Shown here: piece after piece, positions 1 to 8,772 of the stretch
Position numbering within the stretch: the first letter of the stretch is position 1
Layout of the letters: the number at the start of each line of letters is the position of its first letter
From: Arthrobacter sp. 31Y
Lineage (GTDB): Bacteria; Actinomycetota; Actinomycetes; Actinomycetales; Micrococcaceae
NCBI RefSeq assembly: GCF_000526335.1
Contig: NZ_JAFW01000001.1
Location: 3,286,001-3,350,000, forward strand
Direction of reading: 5' to 3'
DNA: 64,000 nucleotides
Notes under the pieces: model-generated
The model's database searches: none
What the model saw: the letters and a program-made list of their open reading frames with translations, nothing else
What the model was told of the DNA's origin: nothing
Position numbers and translations under genes: made by a program

Positions 1-164
1 GCATTCTGCTCGCGGACCCACGCCAGCTGCTCTTCGCCGTGGATATCCTCGAGCCAAACGTTTTCATCCGTGGGCTCAGGCGCGACGTCCGCTGCATGGC
101 GCGGGCTGGAAGCCGTTACGTCATTCTGGGGAGGTGGCGTCTGATCAGCTTCTGTGGTGGTCAT
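1..164 (-). CDS. Prolyl oligopeptidase family (S9) serine peptidase, N-terminal fragment
   Basis: The reading frame starts at the ATG whose complement is at 162-164 and runs off the left edge, so only about 54 residues are visible. After a low-complexity start rich in Thr, Pro and Ala comes NVWLEDIHGEEQLAWVREQN, which matches the first conserved block of S9A prolyl oligopeptidases (WLED..GE.ALAWV..QN). The catalytic Ser-Asp-His domain lies outside the window. The family cleaves short peptides, usually after proline. The gene diverges from the FAD-binding protein at 225, with about 60 bp between the two starts. The family call is fairly safe from the WLED block; substrate and location are not known. 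Confidence 0.7.
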   Translation of the reverse strand, partial: MTTTEADQTPPPQNDVTASSPRHAADVAPEPTDENVWLEDIHGEEQLAWVREQN

Positions 165-224
165 CGCCCCATCCAAGCAACACTGTTCAACAGTAAGCAA
201 GTCACACAGAAGTTAGGCTAGAGC

Positions 225-2162
225 GTGGCTAAATCGCAAACCAACCGTGTTGCCCTGATTGGGGCCGGCCCCAGGGGCACCAGTGTCCTTGAGCGGTTGC
301 TCGCGAATTGGGCTGCGGCCAGCCAGCCGGGAACCACCCTTTGCATCAATGTTGTGGATCCGTACCCGGCCGGTTCGGGCCACGTGTGGCAGCCGGAGCA
401 GTCACGCCTGTTCTTGATGAACACCCAGTCGTTCTATCCCACCCTCATCCCGGAGGACCCTGAGCTTGCCCCTCCGCTCACGGGCGGTTCGTTCGATCAG
501 TGGCGGGAGGTCCGTCGTCGTGATGGCGAGGGACTGAACGATGCCGAGAAAGCGGAGCTGGCCACGCTCGAATCGCACGACTTCCCCAGCCGCGCGCTGT
601 ACGGACGCTACCTTCGCCAGACGTTGGATGGACTGTTGGAACGGCTGCCCGACGGCGTCGAGGTCACCTTCCACCGGACGCTTGCCGTTGCGGCGCGCCC
701 GGTTAAAGACGGGTTCGACGTCGAACTCGCCAACGGCACCACACTCACCGTCGGCTCCGTGGTCCTCGCGCTGGGCCACATCGAGTCCCGGCTTAATCCG
801 GAGCAGCGGTCCTTCAAGAGCGCGGCGTCGGACCAAGGGCTGCTTTATTTCCCGCCTGCTCCGCCGGCAGACGTCGATTGGCAGGCTGTGCCGGACAACG
901 AACCCGTGCTGGTCCGCGGCATGGGTTTGAACTTCTTTGACGTCATGGGCCAGTTGACGGAGGGGCGCGGCGGCAAGTTCGTCGAGGCTGGTTCGCCGGG
1001 CGCTGGTGTCCTGGAGTACCGGGCCTCGGGCAGGGAGCCAAGGATCATTGCTGCATCCCGAAGGGGCACCCCCTATCGCGCCAAGGCGGGGTTGGCGGGC
1101 TATTACCCCAGCAGCATCACCATGCGCTACCTGACCGAGGACGCCGTGGACCGGTTCCGCGCGGCCGGTATCCAGCCCGGTTTCGATCACGACCTCTGGC
1201 CGCTGCTGCACCGCGATGCCCTGTGGGCTTACTACTCAACGCTTGCCCGGTCCCAGCCTGCCTCAATCAAAGACCCCGCACAGTTCCTGGCAGACCTTGA
1301 AGATGCTCTCCAACCGCATGCGCACACCACGGCGAACTGGGAAATTGAGGTGGGAAACCTCGTTGAAAAGCACGTCCTCACTTCCCGCCGCTTGAATCTG
1401 CGGGGGCTCGCGGCGCCGCTCGCGGGCCGCACGTTCGCTTCCCGGGGTGAGCTGGACTCAGCTATCACGGCCTACCTTGATGATGATGCCCGCCGATCAG
1501 CACTGGGCGAGGCGGACCCCGTCAAGATGGCCATCGGCGCGCTCCACACTGGACGGGCCATCCTCAAATCGGTAGTGGCGGACGGCGGCATCACGGACGA
1601 GTCCTGGCTGGCAGGGTTGCGCGGCTGGTTCGAGTCCTTCGTTGAAGGGTTGGCCAGCGGAGCGCCCGCCCTGCGTTCGGAACAGCTGGCCGCGTTGGCG
1701 CGTGCCGGCGTCGTGAGTTTTGTGGGCCCGGATCCGAAGTTCAGCGTGGACCGGGGCGCCAAAGTGTTCCGGGCGGTTTCGCCGTGGGTGCACGACTCCC
1801 CGGTTGAAGCCCGGACTCTCATAGAGGCGATGTCGCCGGCAAACAGGGTGGGCATCAACCTCTCGCCCCTGTTGGAACAGCTCATGGCCGATGGCCTGGT
1901 GCGCACCAAAATCATGATGAGTGTTGAAGGAACGCCCATGCAGACCACCGGGCTTGACGTTGAGCCACACCCGTACCGGCCCCTGGCGGCCAACGGATCG
2001 GTCACCGAAGGGATGTACGTTCTGGGCCTCCAACTGTCGGCTTCACAGTGGGGGACGGCCATTGCTGCGGAAGCGAAACCGCGCACCGGCCCGGCCTACG
2101 CGAGCGGACAGCGGACCTTGCGCGATGCGGACGAGATTGCCCGCAGCATTCTGTTCCGCTAG
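225..2162 (+). CDS. FAD/NAD(P)-binding protein (NAD_binding_9 type)
   Basis: This 645-residue protein opens with a Rossmann dinucleotide-binding loop, VALIGAGPRGTSVLERL. It resembles the FAD-NAD(P)-binding family found in siderophore monooxygenase-like proteins and HI0933-like oxidoreductases. A second nucleotide-binding stretch (VLVRGMGLNFFDVMGQL, near residue 230) and a C-terminal block ending in GTAIAAEAKPRTGP suit a two-nucleotide flavoprotein. The start is GTG at 225, only three codons into the leader, with no strong ribosome binding site. The predicted location is cytoplasmic. The substrate is unknown: homologues in actinobacteria are annotated only at family level. It is monocistronic, divergent from the S9 peptidase and followed by the riboswitch region. 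Confidence 0.75.
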   Translation: MAKSQTNRVALIGAGPRGTSVLERLLANWAAASQPGTTLCINVVDPYPAGSGHVWQPEQSRLFLMNTQSFYPTLIPEDPELAPPLTGGSFDQWREVRRRDGEGLNDAEKAELATLESHDFPSRALYGRYLRQTLDGLLERLPDGVEVTFHRTLAVAARPVKDGFDVELANGTTLTVGSVVLALGHIESRLNPEQRSFKSAASDQGLLYFPPAPPADVDWQAVPDNEPVLVRGMGLNFFDVMGQLTEGRGGKFVEAGSPGAGVLEYRASGREPRIIAASRRGTPYRAKAGLAGYYPSSITMRYLTEDAVDRFRAAGIQPGFDHDLWPLLHRDALWAYYSTLARSQPASIKDPAQFLADLEDALQPHAHTTANWEIEVGNLVEKHVLTSRRLNLRGLAAPLAGRTFASRGELDSAITAYLDDDARRSALGEADPVKMAIGALHTGRAILKSVVADGGITDESWLAGLRGWFESFVEGLASGAPALRSEQLAALARAGVVSFVGPDPKFSVDRGAKVFRAVSPWVHDSPVEARTLIEAMSPANRVGINLSPLLEQLMADGLVRTKIMMSVEGTPMQTTGLDVEPHPYRPLAANGSVTEGMYVLGLQLSASQWGTAIAAEAKPRTGPAYASGQRTLRDADEIARSILFR

Positions 2163-2240
2163 CGACACCAGCTTGCGGGTGCTTCCGCTCTTCGCTAGGG
2201 TGTGAGCTGCATCACCGAATAGATGGTGCGCGCTTTTGAT

Positions 2241-2435
2241 CTGCGGCGGGAGAGTCCTGCCGGTACATCCCGTCAGGCGCCGTAGGAGCAAACCCTCCCC
2301 AGGAATCTCTCAGGCCCATGTACCGCCGCGGCGAGGCAACTCTGGAAAGCAGTCCGGTCACCGGGCTCACCGAAGGTGCAAGCGTTCCTGCCCTGCAGGA
2401 ACGCGGAAACTCTCAGGTCCACGTACAGAGCGGGG
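2241..2435 (+). promoter_or_regulatory. Tandem glycine riboswitch (two aptamers)
   Basis: Two successive copies of the glycine aptamer core are visible. The first, about 2241-2330, has GCGGGAGAGTCC, GCGCCGTAGGAGCAA and AATCTCTCAGGC. The second, about 2331-2435, has AACTCTGGAAAG, CACCGAAGGTGCAAGC and GGAAACTCTCAGG. This is the classic cooperative two-aptamer arrangement with a short linker. It lies directly upstream of the CycA-type transporter at 2487. It reads in the same direction and ends about 50 nt before that start, so it should control uptake of glycine and related amino acids. Aptamer boundaries are estimates. Confidence 0.92.
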
Positions 2436-2489
2436 AGGAACCCGAATCAATGTGGCACCCTGTGCCGCCTGAACGATGGAGTTCCTTTG
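2436..2489 (+). promoter_or_regulatory. Riboswitch expression platform with possible start-sequestering helix
   Basis: AGGAAC at 2436-2441, at the edge of aptamer 2, is perfectly complementary to GTTCCT at 2481-2486, which lies between the GGAG ribosome-binding site (2478-2481) and the TTG start at 2487. A small hairpin (GGCAC-CCT-GTGCC) sits between them. No intrinsic terminator with a U-run is seen before the start. The arrangement suggests control of translation initiation. The sign of regulation cannot be read from sequence. Confidence 0.55.
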
Positions 2490-3968
2490 ACGATTCAGCG
2501 CCCGCCTTCCACTGGTCCCGATTCACCCCACCTCGAGCGACAACTCAGCAACCGCCATATCCAGCTCATCGCCATCGGCGGAGCCATTGGCACCGGCCTT
2601 TTCATGGGCTCCGGCAAGACCATTTCCGCTGCCGGCCCGTCCGTCATCTTCGTGTACATGATCATCGGCTTCATGCTGTTCTTCGTCATGCGTGCCATGG
2701 GCGAATTGCTGCTGAGCAACCTCAATTACAAATCCTTCAGCGACTTTGCCGCGGACCTCCTGGGACCCTGGGCCGGCTTCTTCACCGGCTGGACTTATTG
2801 GTTCTGCTGGGTCATCACGGGGATCGCGGACGTGATCGCCATCGCCGGGTACTCCCAGGAGCTCTGGCCGTCGCTGCCCCTCTGGGTGCCGGGACTGATC
2901 ACCATCGGCATCCTCCTGCTCCTGAACCTGGCCACCGTGAAAGCCTTCGGTGAGACCGAGTTCTGGTTCGCCCTCATCAAGATCGTGGCCATCGCCGCGC
3001 TCATCATTGTTGGCCTGTTCATGATTTTCAGTGGCTTCCAGTCCGATGCCGGGCCTGCCACCTTCTCCAACCTGTGGAGCCATGGAGGCTTCTTCCCCAA
3101 CGAGTTCATGGGCTTTGTAGCCGGTTTCCAGATCGCCGTCTTCGCTTTCGTGGGCATCGAACTGGTGGGCACTACGGCGGCCGAGGCCAAGGATCCTGAG
3201 AAGAACCTGCCCAAGGCCATCAACTCGATCCCCATCCGTGTGCTGCTCTTTTATGTCGGCGCGCTGATCATCCTCATGTCCGTCACGCCGTGGACCCAGT
3301 TCGCTGCCGGACACAGCCCCTTCATTGCCATGTTCTCCCTGGCCGGCCTCGGTGCAGCGGCCACCATCGTCAACCTTGTGGTGCTGACCTCCGCAATGTC
3401 CTCCGCCAACTCGGGCATCTACTCCACGTCCCGCATGGTGTTCGGGCTGGCTCAGGAGGGCGACGCGCCCAAGGTGTTCGGCGCGCTCTCCGGACGCAAA
3501 GTACCCCGCAACGCTCTGTTCCTGTCCTGCATCCTGCTGCTGTCCGGCGTCGTCCTCATGTACGCAGGCTCGGACATCGGCAAGGCGTTCGACATGGTGA
3601 CCACCGTGTCCGCTGTTTGCTTTGTCTTCGTGTGGTCCATCATCCTGGCCAGCTATCTGGCCTTCCGGAAGCGTCGCCCGCACCTGCACGAGTCCTCGGC
3701 GTTCAAGATGCCCGGTGGAGTGGTGATGGTGTGGGTAGTGTTCGCATTCTTTGCCTTCGTTCTCTGGGCACTGACCACCCAGCCGGACACGCTCATGGCA
3801 TTGCTGGCCACTCCCGTGTGGTTCGTTATTCTGGGGGTCGCCTGGCTGATTCTCCGCCGCCGCCCCGCGCACTTGGCCCGTTACGAAGAGTTCAAAGCGG
3901 AGCTCCAGCGGGACGCGGACAAGGTGGATTCTGACAAAGCCCAGGAACCGGAGCCTGCCAACAAGTAG
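2487..3968 (+). CDS. cycA: D-serine/D-alanine/glycine transporter, CycA family
   Basis: An APC-superfamily permease of 493 residues and about 12 membrane helices. Its N-terminus LERQLSNRHIQLIAIGGAIG, followed by TGLFMGSG, is the hallmark of the CycA group of proton-coupled permeases that import glycine, D-alanine, D-serine and L-alanine. The TTG at 2487 is chosen because GGAG lies 5 nt upstream and the frame upstream of it overlaps the riboswitch. A longer frame back to 2376 would translate the aptamer and is rejected. The C-terminus is a charged cytoplasmic tail. Control by a glycine riboswitch supports glycine as a physiological substrate. The transcript ends at the strong hairpin at 3983-4028. 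Confidence 0.9.
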   Translation: MTIQRPPSTGPDSPHLERQLSNRHIQLIAIGGAIGTGLFMGSGKTISAAGPSVIFVYMIIGFMLFFVMRAMGELLLSNLNYKSFSDFAADLLGPWAGFFTGWTYWFCWVITGIADVIAIAGYSQELWPSLPLWVPGLITIGILLLLNLATVKAFGETEFWFALIKIVAIAALIIVGLFMIFSGFQSDAGPATFSNLWSHGGFFPNEFMGFVAGFQIAVFAFVGIELVGTTAAEAKDPEKNLPKAINSIPIRVLLFYVGALIILMSVTPWTQFAAGHSPFIAMFSLAGLGAAATIVNLVVLTSAMSSANSGIYSTSRMVFGLAQEGDAPKVFGALSGRKVPRNALFLSCILLLSGVVLMYAGSDIGKAFDMVTTVSAVCFVFVWSIILASYLAFRKRRPHLHESSAFKMPGGVVMVWVVFAFFAFVLWALTTQPDTLMALLATPVWFVILGVAWLILRRRPAHLARYEEFKAELQRDADKVDSDKAQEPEPANK

Positions 3969-3982
3969 GCAAAATATCAGCA

Positions 3983-4028
3983 AAAAGCCGGGCCCCTCAT
4001 GAACGGATTCGTGAGGGGCCCGGCTTTT
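3983..4028. terminator. Bidirectional intrinsic terminator between cycA and the nuclease gene
   Basis: An 18-nt perfect inverted repeat (arms 3983-4000 and 4011-4028) is flanked by an A-run on the left and a T-run on the right. It can therefore end transcripts from both convergent genes. Confidence 0.9.
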
Positions 4029-4049
4029 CTTGTTCACGCTAAGGAGCGG

Positions 4050-7000
4050 TTAGCCCCTCAGGCACCTCTGATACTCCAGCCATGCAAACGCGTACCGGAG
4101 CCATCCCACAATGTCGTACCACTTGGACGGCTTGGTAGGTGCGGTGCACTGCGGCGGGTTCGGACCGCTCTCAGCCACCTGCACCAGCGCCTTCACCACG
4201 GTTCCACTTTCGACGGCGGTGAGCACCAAGGTTCCGGTGCCTGCGGCCGCTGCTGCGGGTACCTTGAGGTCCACTGTGGCGGCGCCCGCGGTCACGGGGA
4301 CCGCACCGAGGGCAACAGCGGTGCCCTTGGAATCAAGGAACACAGCGTTCAGCGTGGCGTTGGCCGGGCTGCCGATGGAAGTGAGGTTCAGCTTGGAGAC
4401 AGCCAAGGCGATGGAGTCTCCGGCCTTCACTTCAGCCGCAGTGGTGTTGGCCACGGCAACGGTACGACGCGCGAAGTCCGGAGACACGGGATTGTGCGCC
4501 TGCAGGTACTTGATCCACGCGTCGCGGTCCACCAGGCCAGTGTCCTTGGTGTTGCTGCCTTCCTTGAAAATCCGGAAGTTGTCACCGCCGGTAGCCAGGA
4601 AGCTAAAGGTACCGATCCTGTACTGCTTGGCAGGATCAATCACGGCTCCGTTGACCCAGATGCCGGTGATGCGGTCCCCAGCGGGGCGAGCGGCATCGTA
4701 GGTGTAGTTGACGTTCTTTGACACGCCCAGCTGCTGGTAGGGGCGGCTGGGGATGGTGCCGTCAGCGTTGGTCTGCCACTGCTGCTCCAGGAGGGTCTTG
4801 AACTGCGCACCCGTCAGGGACGTGGTCCAGAGGTTGTTCACGAACGGCAGGACCGCATTGGCCTCGGCGTAGGTGATGGTGCCGTCCGGGGCGTAGTAGA
4901 GCTCGTTGCGCAAGCCGCCGGGATTCACGACGCCGATCTCCGCCGAGCCCAGTTCAGGCGCCTTGAGCGTGTCCACCAGCGAGTCCGCCACCAGGTTGCC
5001 CAGCGTGGACTCGCTCGCGCGGTCGTCCCTTTTGGGGGCGCCGCCGGTCGGGTCCGGGGTGAAAGCTGTGGTGATATCAGCGGTCACTGCACCCACCGGC
5101 TGGTTGCCGATCTCTGCTGCCTGGGCGAGGGCCTTGTCCACGATCGTCTTCACGGCAGCCACCCGGGGGTAGGCAGCAACGAGGCTTTCGGAGGTCTCGG
5201 TGGTGCGGTCCACCACGGCGGCCTTGTAGGCCGTCACCGTTTTGCTTGCCGTGTCCACCGTGAGGGTCACGCTGCCCACGTTCTCGCCGTAATTTCCGGT
5301 CTGCACGATTGGACGGGTCTTGCCGGTCGGCTGGCCGTTGGCGTCCAGTACGGGGGCGTCCCAGGCGTACTCCTTATGGGTGTGCCCCGTGAAGATCGCG
5401 GCGACGTCAGGAGTGGTTTCGTTGACGAGCTTGGCAAACGGTCCGCCGGCTGCAACTTCCTGTTCCAAGGTGGCGCCCTCGGGGGTTCCGGATGAAGCGC
5501 CGTCGTGGTTTTCCACGATGATCAGGTCGGCCAGGTCCTCAGCCTTGATCTTGGCTGCTACCCGGTTGATGGCTTCCACCGGATCGCCGAACTCAAGATC
5601 GGCAATTCCGGCTGGCGTCACCAGTGACGGCACTTCCTGCGTCACGGTACCGATAACCGCCACCCGCATGCCGTTCATGTCCAGGACCTTGTACTCCGGA
5701 AGTACCGGTGTGGTGGTGCCCTTCTGGTAAACGTTGGCGCCCAGGTAGGCGAATTTCGCGTTGCTCCCTCCGGCAACGACGCGATCCCGCAGGTCCGCCC
5801 AACCGCCGTCGAACTCGTGGTTGCCAACAGCGGAAGCCTGGAGATCGAGGGCATTCAAGACGTCGATGGTGGGCTGGTCCTTCGCCACCGCGGAAGCGAA
5901 GAGGGAGGCGCCGATATTGTCGCCGGCGGAAATGAACGCCGTAGCACCGGGGGCAGCTGCCGCGCGGAGCTTCTCAACTGTTCCGGCGAAGAGAACTGTG
6001 TTCGAATCGATCCGTCCGTGGAAGTCGTTGATACCCAGGAACTGCAGGTCAACGGTGGCCGCTTCGTCGGTAGTCAGGTTCAGGCCTACCACCACGGGGT
6101 CGTGGTCGCTGGCCCGGAACTCGTCACCGGCATAGTAGTTGGTCACATTGTTGTTATACCTGCTGTACTCCAGTGCGACAGACTCCACGGAGTTGATGTT
6201 CCAGATGTCGGTTCCGGTGACCACCTTGTGGGCGGCCGGGGAAGCCAGGATGTGGTCCAAGGATCCCACCATCCCACCGAACAGGTAAGAGTGCTTGCCC
6301 GTGCCGACTTCCAGATCCGTGTAGCCGGCGCCCGTCAGGACGTTGATGGGATCTTCTTTGGAGTAGGCGTTGAAGTCGCCGATGAGGAAGACCTTGTCTG
6401 TCCCTTTCGAGGCCTGAAGTTCCTGGGAGAAGGCCAGCAGCGATTCGGCTTGCTTGACGCGGGCGATGTTCGAGGCGCCTTGGCCCTTGTCCGTGTCATC
6501 CGGCGTTGCTGCTGAGCCTTTGGACTTGAAGTGGTTCACGATCGCGATGAACTTCTTGTCATCGTCTCCATCCACCGGTTTGAAAACCTGGGCCAGGGGC
6601 TTGCGGGCACTTGCGAAAGCCACGGTGTCATTGTGAATGATGGACTCACCCACGGGCTCGGCCACGGCCTTCTTGTAGATGAACGCGGTGCGGATCATGT
6701 CTTCATCGCTCAGCGGGGGAGCGTTGGCGGGTGTGCGCACGTAGTCCCAGACGCCGGGGGTCTTGACGTTGAGGGCGTCCACCAGTTTGGACAGGGCGTC
6801 GTCACGGTTCTTGCCGAACTGTGCCGAGTTCTCGATCTCTTCAAGGGATACGACGTCGGCGCCGGACTTGGTGATGGCGGCGACGATCTTGCTCTGCTGG
6901 CGCTCAAAGTTCTCGGCGTTGGCGGCGCCGCGGGCGTTGCAGCCCTCCTTGACCGTGATCGGGTTGCCGTCACGATCGGTGTAGAAGACGCAGCCGGCCA

Positions 7001-8582
7001 GTTGGTCACCGGTGGTGGGGAAGTAGTTCAGAACATTGAAGGAGGCCAGTTTGAGGTTGCCTCCCACCTCTGCGGGACCTTCGGGTCGGTTGGTGGTGAA
7101 GCTTGCAGGCTGGACGGAGTCAGCGTTGGCCGCAGTCAGCGCGGCAAGGGGCTGGAACTTCCAGGAGTTGTTGCCGTAGCCAAGAATGACGTCGGTCCGG
7201 AACTGCGTGGGCGAGCCGACACGGACGGGGTCCGACGTAGTCAGGTATGGCAGTTGCTGGGCCTTGGTGGTGGCGTCCTTGAGGAAGTTGGTGGACGCGC
7301 CGTCGTCGAGCTTGATGCCTCGCAGCGCGTTGTCCGCCACCACAGCCGCGTACTCGGCAGAGCCGTAGGCTGCCACCGCAGTGGGCTGCACCAGAGGGGA
7401 TATGCCGGCCGCGAGGCCGATCTCGCCGTACTGGTTCAGGGAGTAGTTGTCCGTGACCGTGAAGTCACCCTGGGGAGCCAGGAGCATACCCTCCAGGCTT
7501 TCCCGCGCGGCCTCGTTGGCAGGCAAGGTGAACGGAGTGGACTTGACCTCCGGTGCCGCCTCGGTGAGTTTCTTCAACCCTGCGGCGTCTACGGTGAGCT
7601 GGGTTTGGCTGGCGAATTCGCTGACCACGCCGGTGAGTTGGAGGTAGTCGCCGGGTTGGACGGTGGACGTCGTCGAGGGTGAATAGACGAACAAAGCGTC
7701 CGACGCCGTCCTTGCCGCCCCCGCGCCTTCGCCGCCGGTTCCGGCGGTCTGGACGTAGTAGCCGTTGAAACCGCCGGTTGCGTAGACGGCTGTGACCTTG
7801 CCGCTGGTTGTCACGGTGCTGCCCACAAAGGGACTGGCCGTACCGGTTCCCTGGATCTCGGCGATGGCCTTGACGCCGGGCTCCGGTTGGGGATCAACCG
7901 GCGGAGTTCCGCCACCGGTGGAAGCGGTGGGGGTGATGGTGGCGTTCAGGCTGAAGTCAGCGGCATTGGAGTCGCTGTCCACACCATTGGTGCGGTTCAG
8001 GCTCTTGACGTCCGTATTGCTGGTGGGTGCGGTGGCCGCGGCGGTCTCAAAAGTGTTGGAGGTGCCGTAGCCGAGGAGGTCAGCGATGGCGGCGTTGCCC
8101 GTTACCGAACCCGCCGGAAGGGGAGAGACTGCGCCTGGCTGCTTGGCGAGGATCAGGGTTCCGGCAGATCCGCCAGGGTTCAGCGTGCCGGTTGCCTGAA
8201 CATCTGCTGCGGGCAGTTCCGGCGCCGTGGAGGTGCTGCTATTGGTGGCACCCTTGACCAGGAAGTACCCCTTCGGGGGGATGCTGCCGGCCAGGGGAGT
8301 GATCCCCGTGGGCGCTGCCGTGGCCGTCGCGGACCGGTACTGCAGAGACCAGCCCGCCAGGCTGACCGGTGCATCCGAGGAGTTATAGAGCTCCACGAAT
8401 TTATTCTTGAAGGCGGCCCCGCTGCTTCCTCCGCTGAGATAGGCCTCGTTGATCACCACCGGGGAGGTACCGGCTGCGGCAGGATCGTCCGCTGCCATGG
8501 CCGGGACGGCCGTCAGCGGGGCCGCAAGCAGCCCGACCGACAGGACCGTTCCCGCCAAGGATTTCCAATGCATAAATTTCAT
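4050..8582 (-). CDS. Secreted multidomain nuclease / 5'-nucleotidase (LTD + ExeM/NucH-type EEP nuclease + UshA-type phosphatase)
   Basis: A 1510-residue exported protein with a Sec signal peptide ending near AMA-AD (residue 31). In order it carries a lamin-tail domain (about 40-150: VVINEAYLSGG, FVELYN, LAGWSL) and a nucleic-acid-binding linker. An endonuclease/exonuclease/phosphatase domain follows (about 510-830: LEEIEN, IGDFNAYSKEDP, SDHDPVVV). Then comes a metallophosphatase of the 5'-nucleotidase family (about 850-1130: INDFHGRID, GNHEFDGG, GHTHKEY) and its substrate-binding C-domain. The end is an Ig-like stretch and a Trp-rich tail bounded by two cysteines. There is no LPXTG motif. It should degrade extracellular DNA to nucleotides and remove the phosphate. 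An 8-bp-arm hairpin and a TTGACCC-A-GGGTCAA palindrome lie upstream. Confidence 0.88.
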   Translation of the reverse strand: MKFMHWKSLAGTVLSVGLLAAPLTAVPAMAADDPAAAGTSPVVINEAYLSGGSSGAAFKNKFVELYNSSDAPVSLAGWSLQYRSATATAAPTGITPLAGSIPPKGYFLVKGATNSSTSTAPELPAADVQATGTLNPGGSAGTLILAKQPGAVSPLPAGSVTGNAAIADLLGYGTSNTFETAAATAPTSNTDVKSLNRTNGVDSDSNAADFSLNATITPTASTGGGTPPVDPQPEPGVKAIAEIQGTGTASPFVGSTVTTSGKVTAVYATGGFNGYYVQTAGTGGEGAGAARTASDALFVYSPSTTSTVQPGDYLQLTGVVSEFASQTQLTVDAAGLKKLTEAAPEVKSTPFTLPANEAARESLEGMLLAPQGDFTVTDNYSLNQYGEIGLAAGISPLVQPTAVAAYGSAEYAAVVADNALRGIKLDDGASTNFLKDATTKAQQLPYLTTSDPVRVGSPTQFRTDVILGYGNNSWKFQPLAALTAANADSVQPASFTTNRPEGPAEVGGNLKLASFNVLNYFPTTGDQLAGCVFYTDRDGNPITVKEGCNARGAANAENFERQQSKIVAAITKSGADVVSLEEIENSAQFGKNRDDALSKLVDALNVKTPGVWDYVRTPANAPPLSDEDMIRTAFIYKKAVAEPVGESIIHNDTVAFASARKPLAQVFKPVDGDDDKKFIAIVNHFKSKGSAATPDDTDKGQGASNIARVKQAESLLAFSQELQASKGTDKVFLIGDFNAYSKEDPINVLTGAGYTDLEVGTGKHSYLFGGMVGSLDHILASPAAHKVVTGTDIWNINSVESVALEYSRYNNNVTNYYAGDEFRASDHDPVVVGLNLTTDEAATVDLQFLGINDFHGRIDSNTVLFAGTVEKLRAAAAPGATAFISAGDNIGASLFASAVAKDQPTIDVLNALDLQASAVGNHEFDGGWADLRDRVVAGGSNAKFAYLGANVYQKGTTTPVLPEYKVLDMNGMRVAVIGTVTQEVPSLVTPAGIADLEFGDPVEAINRVAAKIKAEDLADLIIVENHDGASSGTPEGATLEQEVAAGGPFAKLVNETTPDVAAIFTGHTHKEYAWDAPVLDANGQPTGKTRPIVQTGNYGENVGSVTLTVDTASKTVTAYKAAVVDRTTETSESLVAAYPRVAAVKTIVDKALAQAAEIGNQPVGAVTADITTAFTPDPTGGAPKRDDRASESTLGNLVADSLVDTLKAPELGSAEIGVVNPGGLRNELYYAPDGTITYAEANAVLPFVNNLWTTSLTGAQFKTLLEQQWQTNADGTIPSRPYQQLGVSKNVNYTYDAARPAGDRITGIWVNGAVIDPAKQYRIGTFSFLATGGDNFRIFKEGSNTKDTGLVDRDAWIKYLQAHNPVSPDFARRTVAVANTTAAEVKAGDSIALAVSKLNLTSIGSPANATLNAVFLDSKGTAVALGAVPVTAGAATVDLKVPAAAAAGTGTLVLTAVESGTVVKALVQVAESGPNPPQCTAPTKPSKWYDIVGWLRYAFAWLEYQRCLRG

Positions 8583-8627
8583 CCGCTCGAACTTTCATCA
8601 GTGAGCCCTGTGGAGCTCCATGAATGG

Positions 8628-8652
8628 CGCCCACTGTCTTGTGAAGTGGGCG
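8628..8652 (-). promoter_or_regulatory. Leader inverted repeat upstream of the secreted nuclease
   Basis: CGCCCACT (8628-8635) and AGTGGGCG (8645-8652) form a perfect 8-bp stem with a 9-nt loop about 45 nt upstream of the nuclease start. It could be an operator or an mRNA leader hairpin. The sequence does not decide which. Confidence 0.4.
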
Positions 8653-8720
8653 AATGCCGGAAGTTACTCCCGGGTAAAGCTGCCTCGGACCTAGCTGAAC
8701 ACGAACGGATGAATGGAGGG

Positions 8721-8735
8721 TTGACCCAGGGTCAA
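8721..8735. promoter_or_regulatory. Candidate operator palindrome upstream of the secreted nuclease
   Basis: TTGACCC-A-GGGTCAA is a perfect palindrome with 7-bp half-sites and one central base. It lies about 140 bp upstream of the nuclease start and 38 bp beyond the end of the VOC gene. That geometry suits a dimeric repressor or activator site, for instance a GntR/FadR-type regulator. No regulator can be named. Confidence 0.4.
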
Positions 8736-8772
8736 CAATGAGGGACCGTGCAACGGTCCGGTAGTTCCGCGA

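Noticed and set aside
2318..2953. Plus-strand frame through the riboswitch and the start of cycA
   Set aside because: It lies in a different frame from the clear transporter protein and would translate the aptamer.
8583..8760. PHO box upstream of the secreted nuclease/5'-nucleotidase
   Set aside because: TTCA-like motifs are present but not at 11-bp spacing, unlike the array at 41550.
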